A stretch of DNA of 64,000 nt from Candidatus Pseudobacter hemicellulosilyticus. Its GTDB lineage: Bacteria > Bacteroidota > Bacteroidia > Chitinophagales > Chitinophagaceae. The stretch lies in assembly GCA_029202545.1 (NCBI GenBank), contig CP119311.1, positions 4,588,001 to 4,652,000 of the forward strand, read 5' to 3'. The notes under the pieces were generated by a model. It did not search any database, was not told the origin of the DNA, and saw only the letters and a list, made by a program, of their open reading frames with translations. Position 1 is the first letter of the stretch, and each line of letters begins with the position of its first letter. The position numbers and the translations under genes are program-made. Shown one piece after another: positions 37,301-46,635 of the stretch.

Positions 37301-37516
37301 GTAGGGTATACGCTGCCTGCCACCCTGACCAAAAAATGGGGTATCAGCAACCTGAGGATCTATGCAACCGGCTATAACCTGCATATCTGGACCAACTACA
37401 CCGGCTATGATCCGGAAGTGGACACCCGCAGGAACCCGCCTGTAACGCCTGGTGTAGATTACTCGGCCTATCCCAAGAGCCGGTCATTTATCGGAGGCAT
37501 TAACGTAACCTTTTAA
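34301..37516 (+). CDS. SusC/RagA-family TonB-linked outer-membrane protein (pectin locus)
   Basis: 1071-residue TonB-dependent glycan importer. A signal peptide (MKKGLLSFLVLFLYMLSAYG) is followed by a CarboxypepD_reg-like domain (ISGKIADGDGLPLSGVSVSV, about residues 25-105), a TonB box-like stretch (LDDVIVIGYGSARKKDLTGS), and a plug with the SusC signature (YIVDGFPVSSINNI; STAIYGSRAANGVILITTKE). A large barrel ends in GGINVTF. It is first gene of a four-gene unit with SusD (11-bp gap), a DUF5123/4957-like lipoprotein and a PL1 lyase. It should form a lid-barrel complex with SusD and import pectin oligosaccharides; substrate is inferred from the lyase. Confidence 0.95.
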   Translation: MKKGLLSFLVLFLYMLSAYGQTRKISGKIADGDGLPLSGVSVSVKGKASGTQSGPDGSFTLTLDGDTTAILIFSHTGYQTLEEPTGKRTSFNITLLKNLSTLDDVIVIGYGSARKKDLTGSVGTLAGREIMKTPVPNAAEALTGRVAGVQVTTTEGSPDADIKIRFRGGGSISQDNSPLYIVDGFPVSSINNIAASDIETMTFLKDAASTAIYGSRAANGVILITTKEGKAGKMVVTGNFYAGSRQISKVLDVMSPYEFVKYQYEIDQTSTFQNYYGKFQDLDIYKSMDGTDWQKEVFGRTALQQYYNIGVSGGSKATRFNLGFTRNDEDAVMINSGYERNNLMFKLNSEISKNLTFDFNTRLSYMLIDGAGVNTGAGANSRLRNSVKYAPTRGLRALDQSQLDDDINSPEAASLLYNPVESANDEYKNQRRLQSNFNGGITWKIKPWLSFRTEGGYEFRDNRTDIVWGPTTSNARQYGGQPIGRITTTSGQSWRVANFFTIDKQDILPGHNLNVVLGQEALSTNGKVVENESRFFPQTMKADEVLANMGFGTPIPTYTYQDPKELLSSWFGRINYAINSKYMATFTFRSDGSSKFAEGYRRDFFPSTALAWRISEEEFLKDISWLNQLKLRVSYGTTGNNRIGNGLWQLVYNTNDENKPYMPNEQVAPNLIPGTSLANPKLIWETTINRNAGVDFEFLRGRISGSVDYYWNTTKDLLLAAPLAASSGYLNQMRNIGSTSNRGVEIALNAVLVNSKDFNLSASFNIAFNKNKVDEFRNGDASFKTYTSGWNGTAQPLEDYLVREGYPVGQMYGYVTDGMYGFDDFTFNTTTKTWDINSAKGVASNNGLISPSYFGPGTLRFKDLDGNGVIDQNDKTIIGDANPKHMGGFNLTAGYKGIDLSAFFNWTYGNDIYNANKIDFSNYLLTRKYQNLLTDMNLGNRFTLIDPETGLNVASGTNANPERLKEINQNASIWHPLNTVMPLHSWAIEDGSFLRLNTLTVGYTLPATLTKKWGISNLRIYATGYNLHIWTNYTGYDPEVDTRRNPPVTPGVDYSAYPKSRSFIGGINVTF

Positions 37517-37527
37517 CGACGATTGCT

Positions 37528-39369
37528 ATGAAAAAGATACTCTTTCCAGCTATATACAGCCTCCTGCTGCTGTCAGCCTGTAAAAAAGAATTCCTGAACT
37601 CACAGTCGCCCTCTGAGTATACGCCGGACCTGGTATTCTCTTCCCTGGCCTATACCAACTATGCGCTGATGGGCTCCTATGCGCTGCTGACACAGGACCA
37701 GCTTTATTCCGCCAGGCTGCCGCTGAGCTATGCCACCAACAGTGATATCGAGATAGTAGGGGCGGATGCCGGCAGTTATAATAATACCAGTGAACGCGGC
37801 CTCTCCAATTATTGGGGAACCGCTGATAATACCCGCCTGCAGAATGAATGGACCAAGATCTATACCATGATTGAAAGGGCCAACCTCTGCATTGAAGGGA
37901 TACGCAAAAGCGCCCTGATGAGCACCAGTGATTCCACCGCCATGAAAGTCTATCTCGGTGAAATGCTCACGCTCCGGGCGCTGGGCTATTTTGAGCTGGC
38001 CCGCCACTGGGGTGATGTACCCTTCAAAAAAGAACCCACACTGCCGGACCTCTCCAATGTATACCTGCCGCCCACCGACCGGGATGAGATCTATGACCAG
38101 CTTATAGCCGACCTGGAACAAGCTGCCGATTATCTTCCCTGGGTAGGCAGCAATGGCACCACCGCCGAAAGGATCACCAAAGGTTTTGCCAAAGGCCTGC
38201 TGGCCCGTATTGCACTGACCCGCGGCGGTTACGCTATCCGCAATAAAACAGGCTTCCCCACGGAAAGGGGCAGCAACTGGGAAAAATATTATGAGCTGGC
38301 GCATAAGCATTGTAATGAGATCATGACGCAGGGGCCGCATAAACTGAACAATTCCTACCTGGCTATCTGGAAAACCCTTTGCCAGCTGCAGCTGGACGCC
38401 ACTTTCAATGAAAACCTCTTTGAAGTGGCCAACGGGCTGGCCAGGAGCGGGGAGATGGGCTATTCTATCGGCGTCCGTTTTTATGCCAACAGCAAATATG
38501 GCTATGGCAATAATGCCAACGTGGTCAATACCACCGCCTATTATTTCTATTCCTTTGATCAGAAGGACCTGCGCCGGGATATTTCCGTGGCGTATTTTAC
38601 CTATAGCAATTCTGCCGGTGATGTGAAGGAAGTGATGCAGTCCAATCCTATGTCTTTCAATATTGCCAAATGGGACCAGCGCTATATGGGCAGCTCCTGG
38701 AGCAACCTCAACAAGAATGCCAGCGGTAAGATCGGATACGGGATCAACTGGTCGGTGATGCGCTATGCCGATGTACTGCTCATGTTTGCTGAAACGGAGA
38801 ATGAGCTGTACGGACCTACCGGCCTGGCCAAAGAGGCGCTGAAACAGGTGCGTACCCGCGCTTTCTCTACGGAAGACCAGGCCGACAAAGTGATTGCCTA
38901 TGTCAACAACCTGAATGATAAAACGGCTTTCTTCAATGCCCTTGTGGATGAAAGGGCCTGGGAGTTTGGGGGAGAAGCTATCCGCAAGTACGACCTGATC
39001 CGCTGGAACCTTCTGGTGTCCAAGATCGAGGAGCAAAGGACGGGCCTCAAAAAGATGCTGGCCCGCGAAGCGCCCTATAATACGTTGCCGGCTACCTTGT
39101 ACTATAAGTATGAGACCAATAACGAGATCCTGGACCGGGCATCCTTTAATTTTTATGAAGACAAGGGTAGTGCAGATATCCCCGGGTATACAAAACTGAG
39201 CTGGCTCTCCGGTGCTTCTGAAAGTAACCGGACCGACTGGGTCAACCGGGCCAACCTGTTCAGCAGCGGTTTGAACAAGGACGGTGTAACCAACAGGCAC
39301 CTGTATCCGATCCACAACTCTATTATCAGTGAATCACAGGGTACACTGCGCAATGCTTATGGATTCTAA
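37528..39369 (+). CDS. SusD/RagB-family lipoprotein (pectin locus)
   Basis: 613-residue surface glycan-binding lipoprotein. Lipobox LLSAC (Cys18) is followed by KKEFLNSQSPSEYTPDLVFS, typical of the family start. The TPR-like SusD fold is indicated by TLRALGYFELARHWGDVPFK and the C-terminal SusD block NVMRYADVLLMFAETENELY-type sequence and DERAWEFGGEAIRKYDLIRW. It follows susC after 11 bp and should cap that barrel. Its end is followed closely by the next lipoprotein gene. Confidence 0.95.
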   Translation: MKKILFPAIYSLLLLSACKKEFLNSQSPSEYTPDLVFSSLAYTNYALMGSYALLTQDQLYSARLPLSYATNSDIEIVGADAGSYNNTSERGLSNYWGTADNTRLQNEWTKIYTMIERANLCIEGIRKSALMSTSDSTAMKVYLGEMLTLRALGYFELARHWGDVPFKKEPTLPDLSNVYLPPTDRDEIYDQLIADLEQAADYLPWVGSNGTTAERITKGFAKGLLARIALTRGGYAIRNKTGFPTERGSNWEKYYELAHKHCNEIMTQGPHKLNNSYLAIWKTLCQLQLDATFNENLFEVANGLARSGEMGYSIGVRFYANSKYGYGNNANVVNTTAYYFYSFDQKDLRRDISVAYFTYSNSAGDVKEVMQSNPMSFNIAKWDQRYMGSSWSNLNKNASGKIGYGINWSVMRYADVLLMFAETENELYGPTGLAKEALKQVRTRAFSTEDQADKVIAYVNNLNDKTAFFNALVDERAWEFGGEAIRKYDLIRWNLLVSKIEEQRTGLKKMLAREAPYNTLPATLYYKYETNNEILDRASFNFYEDKGSADIPGYTKLSWLSGASESNRTDWVNRANLFSSGLNKDGVTNRHLYPIHNSIISESQGTLRNAYGF

Positions 39370-39388
39370 TCACCCTAACTTATCAGTC

Positions 39389-40996
39389 ATGCCAATCATA
39401 CAATTCAATAAACTACATCTCTCAGCAGCCCTGGCCCTTGTCCTGGTTGCCGGTACCTTCTCCTGTACCAAATTCAACGAGTGGGATACAGAAGAAGGCA
39501 GCCGCCGCCTCTTTGCCACCACCGCTGCAGAAGCGTCCGTGGAGGGTGTTACGGTGATCCTGAGCTGGAAGAATATGCCTGCTACCAGCAGCTATGTGGT
39601 GGAGATCAGCCAGGACAGCCTTGTCTTTGGACAGATACTGTATACTTATGAAGGAAGCTTTGAGCTTATCAATGGGAGCAGGGTCATGCTCATCCCGGAT
39701 CAGCTGGCGCCCACTACCGTCTATTCTGCACGCATCAAGGGGAAGAACAGCGATGGTATTGCTGAGTCCAACTGGACCAGCCTTGCCTTTAAGACCAAAT
39801 CAGAACAGATCCTTTTGCCTTTTGGCACCGGCGATCTGGCTGCCAGAACAGCCCTGCTGAAATGGAGTTCCCCCAACGTAACGCACCTGCTGCTGAATGG
39901 TACCCGCATAGACCTTACGGCGGATGAAAAAGAAGCCCAGAGCAAGCTGCTGGAAGGACTTACGCCCAAAACAGCCTATAAAGCAGATATCTATAACAAT
40001 ACCATTATCCGGGGCAGCCTCTCTTTCTCCACCACTGCGGAGATACCTACCGGCCCTGGCGTGATTGTAGTGGATGCAGACGCTAACCTGGCCACGCTGA
40101 TTGCCGGCGCAGCCGACGGCACTACCTTTGTTCTGTTGGAAGGGACCATGTACAATGCGGATGACGCGGTGCTGATACCGGAAGGTGTTTCCCTCACCAT
40201 CTGGGGTGAACAGGGCGGTGTACGGCCAGTACTTGCCTTCAATACATTTACATTGCCGGCTACTGCAGGGACTATCCGTTTTGAGAACCTGGACATCACC
40301 GGCTACCAGAACAATAACTCTGCCGGAACTAAACGCAACTATATTTTCAACCAGGGAAGCGCTACGGTAACACAACGGGTGGAATTTGAGAACTGCGTGA
40401 TCAGGAACCTGGTCAACTCACCGTTCCGCCTGCAGGGAAGTAATGCCATCACCATCAATAATGTGTCGTTCAACAATTGCGTAGCTTATGATATCGGCTA
40501 CAATGCCACTACCGGTACCTACGCCTTTTTTCATAACACTTCCGCTACCAGTACTGTCAACAATATTTCCCTGACCAACAGTACGCTTTATGGTATCGGG
40601 TATTCACTGATCCTCAGCAACACTACACCGCTCCAGTCCATCCTGATCGATAATGTTACCATGGACAATATAGTGAGCAACACGCGTTACCTGGTGGATC
40701 TCAATGCGCAGAATGTGACCGGCTCTTTCATTATCCGGAATACCATTGTGGGCAGGACCGCCTCCGTTGCAGCTACTGCACGGGGTATCCGTGTGGGCAG
40801 CGCTACCACTTACAGTGTGCTGAACAGCTACCAGACGGCCGATTGCATTTTCTCAGCCAACCCCATCAGCAACCTGACGGCGTATGGCAAAACATCTACA
40901 GAGCTGTTCCGTGATCCCGTCAATGGTGATTTTATCATCATCGACAACGGTTTCCCCGGAGGCAGCAGTACCGGTGATCCCAGATGGCGTCAATAA
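39389..40996 (+). CDS. DUF5123/DUF4957-like lipoprotein with fibronectin III domain
   Basis: 535 residues from the ATG at 39389. A signal peptide ends in the lipobox GTFSC; the frame extends 20 codons upstream into susD but without signal character. The N-terminal part (residues 40-190) resembles fibronectin type III modules (VILSWKNMPATSSYVVEISQ). The rest is a right-handed beta-helix-like region with repeated N-rich turns (VEFENCVIRNLVNSPFRLQG; NNISLTNSTLYGIGY), as in DUF4957/DUF5123 proteins of pectin loci. It probably binds pectin at the cell surface. Whether it has lyase activity is unclear; no catalytic triad is evident. Confidence 0.8.
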   Translation: MPIIQFNKLHLSAALALVLVAGTFSCTKFNEWDTEEGSRRLFATTAAEASVEGVTVILSWKNMPATSSYVVEISQDSLVFGQILYTYEGSFELINGSRVMLIPDQLAPTTVYSARIKGKNSDGIAESNWTSLAFKTKSEQILLPFGTGDLAARTALLKWSSPNVTHLLLNGTRIDLTADEKEAQSKLLEGLTPKTAYKADIYNNTIIRGSLSFSTTAEIPTGPGVIVVDADANLATLIAGAADGTTFVLLEGTMYNADDAVLIPEGVSLTIWGEQGGVRPVLAFNTFTLPATAGTIRFENLDITGYQNNNSAGTKRNYIFNQGSATVTQRVEFENCVIRNLVNSPFRLQGSNAITINNVSFNNCVAYDIGYNATTGTYAFFHNTSATSTVNNISLTNSTLYGIGYSLILSNTTPLQSILIDNVTMDNIVSNTRYLVDLNAQNVTGSFIIRNTIVGRTASVAATARGIRVGSATTYSVLNSYQTADCIFSANPISNLTAYGKTSTELFRDPVNGDFIIIDNGFPGGSSTGDPRWRQ

Positions 40997-41030
40997 GGAG
41001 GTTATGAACTATTAGGAACCTTTAATTGCA

Positions 41031-42521
41031 TTGACCATGATCCAGATTTTCAACGGCGCCCTGCTGGCCGCCACCCTGATAGTGCTGTCCTGCGCCAAAA
41101 AAACACCGTCCTATTCCATTGATACGGGCGGAGGTGATCCAACCGGTACGGATAAGCCTGTCCAGGTGAAAGAAGAGCCGCTGGCCTTTCCCGGCGCTGA
41201 AGGGTTTGGGCGCGATGCTACCGGCGGCCGGGGTGGGAGAGTGATCCCGGTCACTAACCTGCAGGATGCAGGCGCCGGCAGTCTCCGCGAAGCCATTGGG
41301 CAGTCGGGCCCGAGAATCATTGTCTTTTCTGTCAGCGGCACTATTGAACTGAAGAGCCGCCTGAGTATAAAAAACGGGGATGTTACCATTGCCGGGCAAA
41401 CTGCGCCCGGCGATGGTATCTGCCTCCGCAACCATGATATGATGGTGGATGCTGATAACGTCATCATCCGTTTTCTGCGCTTCCGCATGGGCGATACGGA
41501 GCAGGTAGAGGGCGATGCCCTTGGCGGCCGCTTTCATAAGAATATTATAGTGGATCATTGCTCCATGAGCTGGTCTACCGACGAATGTGTGTCTTTCTAT
41601 GCCAATGAAAATTTTACCCTTCAATGGTGCCTGATCGCTGAAAGCCTGCGCAACTCTGTGCATGGCAAAGGCGCCCATGGCTATGGCGGTATCTGGGGTG
41701 GAAAGAAGGCCAGCTTTCACCATAACCTGCTGGCGCATCATGATAGTCGCAACCCGCGACTGGGTGAAGAAGCCGGCAAAGCTTTCGCCCTCACCGACCT
41801 GGTAGACCTCCGCAACAATGTGCTGTATAACTGGGGACAGAACAGCACCTATGGCGGAGAGGCCATGAATGTCAATATCGTCAACTGTTATTACAAAGGC
41901 GGACCTGCCACGGGTAAGTCGGAACGCATCTTTTCCATTGATAAGAACAAGGTGGCCGGAACTGAGGTCTATGATACCTGGGGTAAATTTTATATTGACG
42001 GCAATTTTGTGGCGGGCAGCACCCGCGCTACCCAGGACAACTGGACCTATGGCGTTTTCAACCAGTTCCATAACAGCTACGGCACGGTATCCGAATCAGA
42101 TAAAGCCGCCATGCGTTTGTCGCAGCCACATCCCATTAATAACAATGTGACCACCTATACTGCTGAAAAAGCCTACGAACAGGTGCTGGGTTATGTAGGC
42201 GCATCTTTGAAACGCGATGCCCAGGATACCCGGATCATCCATGAAGTGCGGACCGGTACATCCTCTGCTGTTGGCTCCAATGGAAGTATCAACGGCATCA
42301 TTGATACCCAGGCCGATGCCGGCGGCTGGCCGGTACTGGCATCAGCGGCTGCTCCGAAAGATACGGACGGGGACGGCATTCCGGACAACTGGGAAACAGC
42401 GCATAAGCTGGATCCTGCCGTATCCAATGCCGGGAAGAAAAGCCTCAGCACAGCCTACGATGATGTGGAAGTATATATCAATAGCCTCGTGAAAGAGCTG
42501 ACCGAAGATCAGCGCAAATAA
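41031..42521 (+). CDS. Pectate lyase family 1 lipoprotein
   Basis: 496 residues (an alternative start MIQIF is two codons in). Signal peptide with lipobox VLSC. The mature enzyme begins FPGAEGFGRDATGGRGGRVI, typical of Bacteroidota PL1 members, and forms a parallel beta-helix: IIVFSVSGTIELKSRL, VTIAGQTAPGDGI, VIIRFLRFRMGD, IIVDHCSMSWSTDE (calcium-binding Asp region), LLAHHDSRNPRLG (with Arg of the catalytic site). The C-terminus has a DTDGDGIPDNWE calcium-loop segment. It cleaves polygalacturonate by beta-elimination at or near the cell surface and supplies the SusCD pair. Last gene of the locus. Confidence 0.92.
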   Translation: MTMIQIFNGALLAATLIVLSCAKKTPSYSIDTGGGDPTGTDKPVQVKEEPLAFPGAEGFGRDATGGRGGRVIPVTNLQDAGAGSLREAIGQSGPRIIVFSVSGTIELKSRLSIKNGDVTIAGQTAPGDGICLRNHDMMVDADNVIIRFLRFRMGDTEQVEGDALGGRFHKNIIVDHCSMSWSTDECVSFYANENFTLQWCLIAESLRNSVHGKGAHGYGGIWGGKKASFHHNLLAHHDSRNPRLGEEAGKAFALTDLVDLRNNVLYNWGQNSTYGGEAMNVNIVNCYYKGGPATGKSERIFSIDKNKVAGTEVYDTWGKFYIDGNFVAGSTRATQDNWTYGVFNQFHNSYGTVSESDKAAMRLSQPHPINNNVTTYTAEKAYEQVLGYVGASLKRDAQDTRIIHEVRTGTSSAVGSNGSINGIIDTQADAGGWPVLASAAAPKDTDGDGIPDNWETAHKLDPAVSNAGKKSLSTAYDDVEVYINSLVKELTEDQRK

Positions 42522-42587
42522 TACGGGTGTAAGAAATTATTACGATGACCTGCCCCGCCCGGGGATTTTTAAAATATACTGCCTGCT

Positions 42588-43601
42588 TTATTTTAACACA
42601 GGAACTGTTCTCAGCTTTCGTGAACAGGCCGCCTCTTTCAGGCTTACCATGGCTCCCTTTTCCTGATCCCATACCTTGAGGCGCAGGCAGGCCCAGATTG
42701 CTTTTGGATTTAGGGAAGTTGTTTTTGCCTGTTGCAATTCGGGGAATTGGCTCATTACTTCCGGCAAACGGTAGAAAGGGATCCTGGCATTGAGGTGATG
42801 GATATGATGGTAGCCAATATTAGCCGTGAAATAATGCATGACAGGGTTCATAGTCATATAGCTGGAAGATTCCAGGGCTGCTTTATCGTACGCCCAGTCC
42901 TTATTGCTGGCAAAAGTAACGCCCGGGAAATTATGCTGTGCATAGAACAGGTAAGAACCCATGCCGAAGGCAACCAGGAAGGGAATAAAGAATACCAGCA
43001 GCCAGGTCAGCCAGCCGAGGTTGATGAGTATGAGCACAGAAACCGTGATATGCAGTACCAGTGCAATCAGGGAATCAAAGTGTTTCCTTGGGCTGCTGAT
43101 AAATGAAGCGATGCACATGCCCAGCATGAACATGGTGAAATAGCCGAGACCAATGGTCAGCGGATGGCGGATAGCCAGGTAGCCGATCCTTTCACCCGTA
43201 CCCATGGCCAGGTATTTCTGGCGGGTAGCAATAGGGAAGGAGCCAATACTGGCGCTGAATAATTTTGAATTGTGCTTATGATGGTGGTCGTGCGATCTTT
43301 TCCAGATGCTGGTAGGCGCCAGCATGAAAATGCCAAAGGCAGACATAATGATATCCGCCAGCCTGGATTTGGTCAGGATGGTATGGTGCTGGTGATCGTG
43401 GTAGATCACGAACATACGCACCAGCAGCAGTCCCGTTACAATACTCAGCGGAATGCGGACAGCCAGCCAGGGCACAAACAGGATGGCAGCAAATGCTACG
43501 GCAATAAGGCCAAGGGTGGACAATGTATGCCACCAGCTTTTACTCCTGATCTCTTTCGCAAAAGGCTTGGTAGCCAGGATCAACTCTTTTCCACACAACA
43601 T
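42588..43601 (-). CDS. Membrane fatty acid desaturase
   Basis: 337 residues with the three histidine boxes of the FA_desaturase family: HDHQHH (about residues 69-74), HDHHHKH (about 104-110) and HHIHH near 262-266. Hydrophobic pairs of helices lie between them (TLGLIAVAFAAILFVPWLAV; VLHITVSVLILINLGWLTWL). It would introduce a double bond into a fatty acyl chain or hydroxylate a lipid in the inner membrane, using a di-iron centre. It lies 21 bp downstream of the acyltransferase gene on the same strand, so membrane-lipid or lipid A modification is a shared theme. Confidence 0.9.
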   Translation of the reverse strand: MLCGKELILATKPFAKEIRSKSWWHTLSTLGLIAVAFAAILFVPWLAVRIPLSIVTGLLLVRMFVIYHDHQHHTILTKSRLADIIMSAFGIFMLAPTSIWKRSHDHHHKHNSKLFSASIGSFPIATRQKYLAMGTGERIGYLAIRHPLTIGLGYFTMFMLGMCIASFISSPRKHFDSLIALVLHITVSVLILINLGWLTWLLVFFIPFLVAFGMGSYLFYAQHNFPGVTFASNKDWAYDKAALESSSYMTMNPVMHYFTANIGYHHIHHLNARIPFYRLPEVMSQFPELQQAKTTSLNPKAIWACLRLKVWDQEKGAMVSLKEAACSRKLRTVPVLK

Positions 43602-43622
43602 AATAAAGTACGCGTTAAATTT

Positions 43623-44498
43623 CTAAAATGCCGGACGCTTGTGTTTCCAGCGCCGATGTGACCATAACCATGTTTCCGGCTGATCCGTGATATCTGATTC
43701 CAGTCTTTTGGTATGAGCTGCTGTCATTGTTCCTTCCTCAAGGGTCTTATAGGGAGGCTCCATCAATACGTCAGCGTGTAACGTATAATAGCCTCTTTTT
43801 ATTTTCTGTATCGAAACGTAAACGATGGGATAATTCATCTTCTGCCCGATCTTTTCAGTACCGGTGAAAACCGGTGTGTCCTGGTTCAGGAAAGTCATCC
43901 AATGCGCCTTTTCCGGGGATGGTGTCTGGTCGGCAATGAAGGCCGTGGCGTTCAGATTGTCCCTGTTCTGCACCATTTCCCGGAAAGTATCTTTCATTGG
44001 AATCAGTTTAGTACCAAACCTTGTGCGCATTTTTATCATCAACTTGTTAAAGTAGGGATTACGCAGCGGGTGGTAGATCACATACAGCTGGTGTTTGCAA
44101 AGCAGGCTGAAGGTATTTCCTGCCCATTCCCAGTTGCCCTTATGCCCCATAACAATGATCACGCTCTTGTTTTCGGCTGCAAAAGACTGAAACAGGGCCT
44201 GTGCTTCGACTGACATGCTGCAATGTTTCAGCATGGTTTCCCTGGTAACCGTCAATGTCTTGAAGGTCTCCAGGAAAAGATCGCAGAGAAACCGGTAGTA
44301 ATCCTTTTCTATTTTTTTTATCTCAGACGATGATTTCCCTGGAAAGGAGTTCTTCAGATTTGTTAAAACTATTTTACGCCTGTAGCCAAGTATATAATAT
44401 ATGAATACGAAGAACACGTCCGATAACAGGTAAAGGACGCGGAAGGGTAGTATCGAGAGCAAATAAATAAATGGCAACGCTATGTAATAGGGCAGCAT
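43623..44498 (-). CDS. LpxL/HtrB-like lysophospholipid acyltransferase
   Basis: About 291 residues from the Met at 44498 (MLPYYIALPFIYLLSILPFR); an alternative Met 23 codons upstream gives a longer hydrophobic leader. The family catalytic HX4E motif is in GHKGNWEWAG. IYHPLRNPYFNKLM and the C-terminal ETWLWSHRRWKHKRP are also typical. It transfers secondary acyl chains to lipid A or an ornithine/amino lipid at the inner membrane. Forms an operon with the desaturase gene. Confidence 0.9.
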   Translation of the reverse strand: MLPYYIALPFIYLLSILPFRVLYLLSDVFFVFIYYILGYRRKIVLTNLKNSFPGKSSSEIKKIEKDYYRFLCDLFLETFKTLTVTRETMLKHCSMSVEAQALFQSFAAENKSVIIVMGHKGNWEWAGNTFSLLCKHQLYVIYHPLRNPYFNKLMIKMRTRFGTKLIPMKDTFREMVQNRDNLNATAFIADQTPSPEKAHWMTFLNQDTPVFTGTEKIGQKMNYPIVYVSIQKIKRGYYTLHADVLMEPPYKTLEEGTMTAAHTKRLESDITDQPETWLWSHRRWKHKRPAF

Positions 44499-44705
44499 TG
44501 GCAGGTTGATAGGTTGTTTTAAGTTGATTAAGGCGCTAAAGATAAAGAAATTAGCCAGCCAAAACACTGTCCGGGAAAAAATCGTTCCGTTGAATAAAAC
44601 GCCGCAAAAGTTTCACAATTTTTCAACAGCCTGATAGTGGGGCCGACCGAAAATCAGCGGAAATAATTCAGCATAAATGATACTTTTGCGCCAAACCTTT
44701 TCCTG

Positions 44706-46013
44706 ATGTTTGGTTTGTTCAAAAGAAAAATACCCCTCCGCCCTACTGTAGACCCTGCCCAGAAAGAATGGATAGAGGATATTGTCAGCTGGCTGCTTTC
44801 CACCGTTCCTTTCCAGCAGTTAAAAGCCCGCCCTTTCCTGGACCAGAATGATGAACTGCTGCGCTTCAATGACCCGGCTGATCTCATCCAGCTGAATGCC
44901 TTGCTGGCCAACATTTGCCGGCAGTACGGTCTTGAGCCTGATGATGTGACCCTGCGGGTGTTTGACGACCTGCAATCCATGGAATGGAGTACCCCGCTGG
45001 CGCCCATGGGCGCCATTCCCGGCAGATCAACGTACAGCACCAGGGTTTACAGTAAGGAAAGTAAAAAATACCAGGTAGAACTGGCCAAATCAAGTCTTGG
45101 CAACACAGAACTGCTGATCAGGGAGCTGGCCTTTGAACTGGCCTGTATTTACCTGGTCAGGGATGGAATGGTGAAGCAGGATAACCCGGAGCTGGCACAG
45201 ATTACTGAATTAACCTGTATCTATTACGGTTTCGGTATTTTTATTGCCAATACCGCTTTGCATAAAAATGAGCATTGGGTGATCCGTTCGGGCAACCTGA
45301 AGATGGAGGTCATCAGCTATGCCAACGCCCTGCTCTGTTATATTGCTGAAGCTGATCCCACAGCAGTAACAGTGCAGCTGAATACCAATACCAGGGAGCT
45401 GTTCCAGCAGGATAGCCAATATCTCCGGGAAACCGGAGATACGTTCCTGACAGCTGAAGAGATCGCCAGGCAGGTTGACACGTATCACGGCTTTAAAGCT
45501 ATCAATGATGCCTATGATGCACATGATCTTGACGGTGCGCTGGCTGCCTGCAAAAAAGAGCTGGACCTGAAGCCGGAAGAAACCAGCCTGCACAATTATT
45601 ATGGGTACATTCTGCTCCGGAAAAAAGAATACGGCCTGGCTGTAGACTCTTTTACTAATTCTATCCGTATTGATCCCTATCATGACTACGCATATAATAA
45701 CCGTGGTTATTGCCGGCTGCAGCTGGGACAGGTTGATGAGTCTTTTGCAGACCTGGACACCGCCTGGCAGGTGAATCCCGACAATTCTTTCAGCTGGCGG
45801 AATATGGGCCTGTACTACCTGCTCACACAGGATAACCCCAAAGCCATTGAATACCTGGAACGTGCTTATTCCCTGGATCCCAAAACAGAAATGATCCATT
45901 TCTACCTGGCCATGGCTTACCGGCAATCAGGAGGTCAGGAACAAGCCCGCCACCATGCGGATCTCTCCGTTAGTAAAAATGAATTCAACGATTCTGTATT
46001 CAGCCTGGACTAA
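44706..46013 (+). CDS. Tetratricopeptide-repeat protein
   Basis: 435 residues, soluble, no signal peptide. The N-terminal two thirds (1-270) is a domain with no firm family match; it includes ELAFELACIYLVRDGM and a Zn-peptidase-like look but no HExxH. The C-terminal part (about 275-425) holds at least four TPR units (AYNNRGYCRLQLGQVDESFA; SWRNMGLYYLLTQDNPKAIE; IHFYLAMAYRQSGGQEQARH). Likely a cytoplasmic scaffold or an orphan housekeeping factor; monocistronic, divergent from the acyltransferase gene. Confidence 0.75.
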   Translation: MFGLFKRKIPLRPTVDPAQKEWIEDIVSWLLSTVPFQQLKARPFLDQNDELLRFNDPADLIQLNALLANICRQYGLEPDDVTLRVFDDLQSMEWSTPLAPMGAIPGRSTYSTRVYSKESKKYQVELAKSSLGNTELLIRELAFELACIYLVRDGMVKQDNPELAQITELTCIYYGFGIFIANTALHKNEHWVIRSGNLKMEVISYANALLCYIAEADPTAVTVQLNTNTRELFQQDSQYLRETGDTFLTAEEIARQVDTYHGFKAINDAYDAHDLDGALAACKKELDLKPEETSLHNYYGYILLRKKEYGLAVDSFTNSIRIDPYHDYAYNNRGYCRLQLGQVDESFADLDTAWQVNPDNSFSWRNMGLYYLLTQDNPKAIEYLERAYSLDPKTEMIHFYLAMAYRQSGGQEQARHHADLSVSKNEFNDSVFSLD

Positions 46014-46038
46014 AGCGGGCTATTGTATGGAGGATTTC

Positions 46039-46635
46039 TTATAGTTCCCGTACATAGATCCACATATCATGTGGCGCTGTTTCATCGCCACCAAAATAGG
46101 GGAGGAGCTTATAGCCTGAGAATGTATCGCCACCGCAATGGCGCTTCATGGTGGTCTGACGACCGGCATAGTCAAAAATATACTGGTTGCCCTTCACGCT
46201 GATGCCCAGCTCCGCAGGCACGCCAACAGATAATGTGCCCAGCAGCTTGCTGCTGCGGACACTGTCGGCATAACAGTAGGCATAGAGTTCAATGGTCTTG
46301 CCATTCCAGAGCCAGCCCACGCGGGCGCTGTTCTCATGGTGAAAACTGGCACAGTCGCTGAAGCCATAGAGCTTGTTGATGTCTTTCTGGTTTTCCGGTT
46401 TCTTTGAAGCGTAGCGGCAGCTGCTGTCGAACAGGACCTGGAAGCGCAGGGCCGATTTGCTGATCAGCTGCACCGGGTTAGGGGTGGGATCATGTTTGTC
46501 TTTGGGAATAAAATAGGCGGTATAACCGGGGTAAGCGTCCCCTTTGCCCGGCCCTCCCACAGTACCGGGGAGTCCATCTTCTTTGGCGCAGGAACCGATC
46601 AGGGCCACCAGGGCCAGTATTAGCCATCTTGTCAC
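46039..46635 (-). CDS. Hypothetical lipoprotein
   Basis: 198 residues. A signal peptide with lipobox IGSC (Cys16) is followed by a Gly-rich linker (GLPGTVGGPGKGDAYPGYT) and a compact beta-rich domain with three Cys (SSCRYAS, SDCASF, AYCYAD) and a late Cys in KRHCGGD. The pattern suggests disulphides in an exported protein. No known domain recognised. It stands alone and converges with the TPR gene. Confidence 0.65.
   Translation of the reverse strand: MTRWLILALVALIGSCAKEDGLPGTVGGPGKGDAYPGYTAYFIPKDKHDPTPNPVQLISKSALRFQVLFDSSCRYASKKPENQKDINKLYGFSDCASFHHENSARVGWLWNGKTIELYAYCYADSVRSSKLLGTLSVGVPAELGISVKGNQYIFDYAGRQTTMKRHCGGDTFSGYKLLPYFGGDETAPHDMWIYVREL

Noticed and set aside
37600..39315. 571-codon minus-strand frame opposite the pectin SusD gene
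   Set aside because: Antisense shadow; the plus-strand SusD protein is unambiguous.
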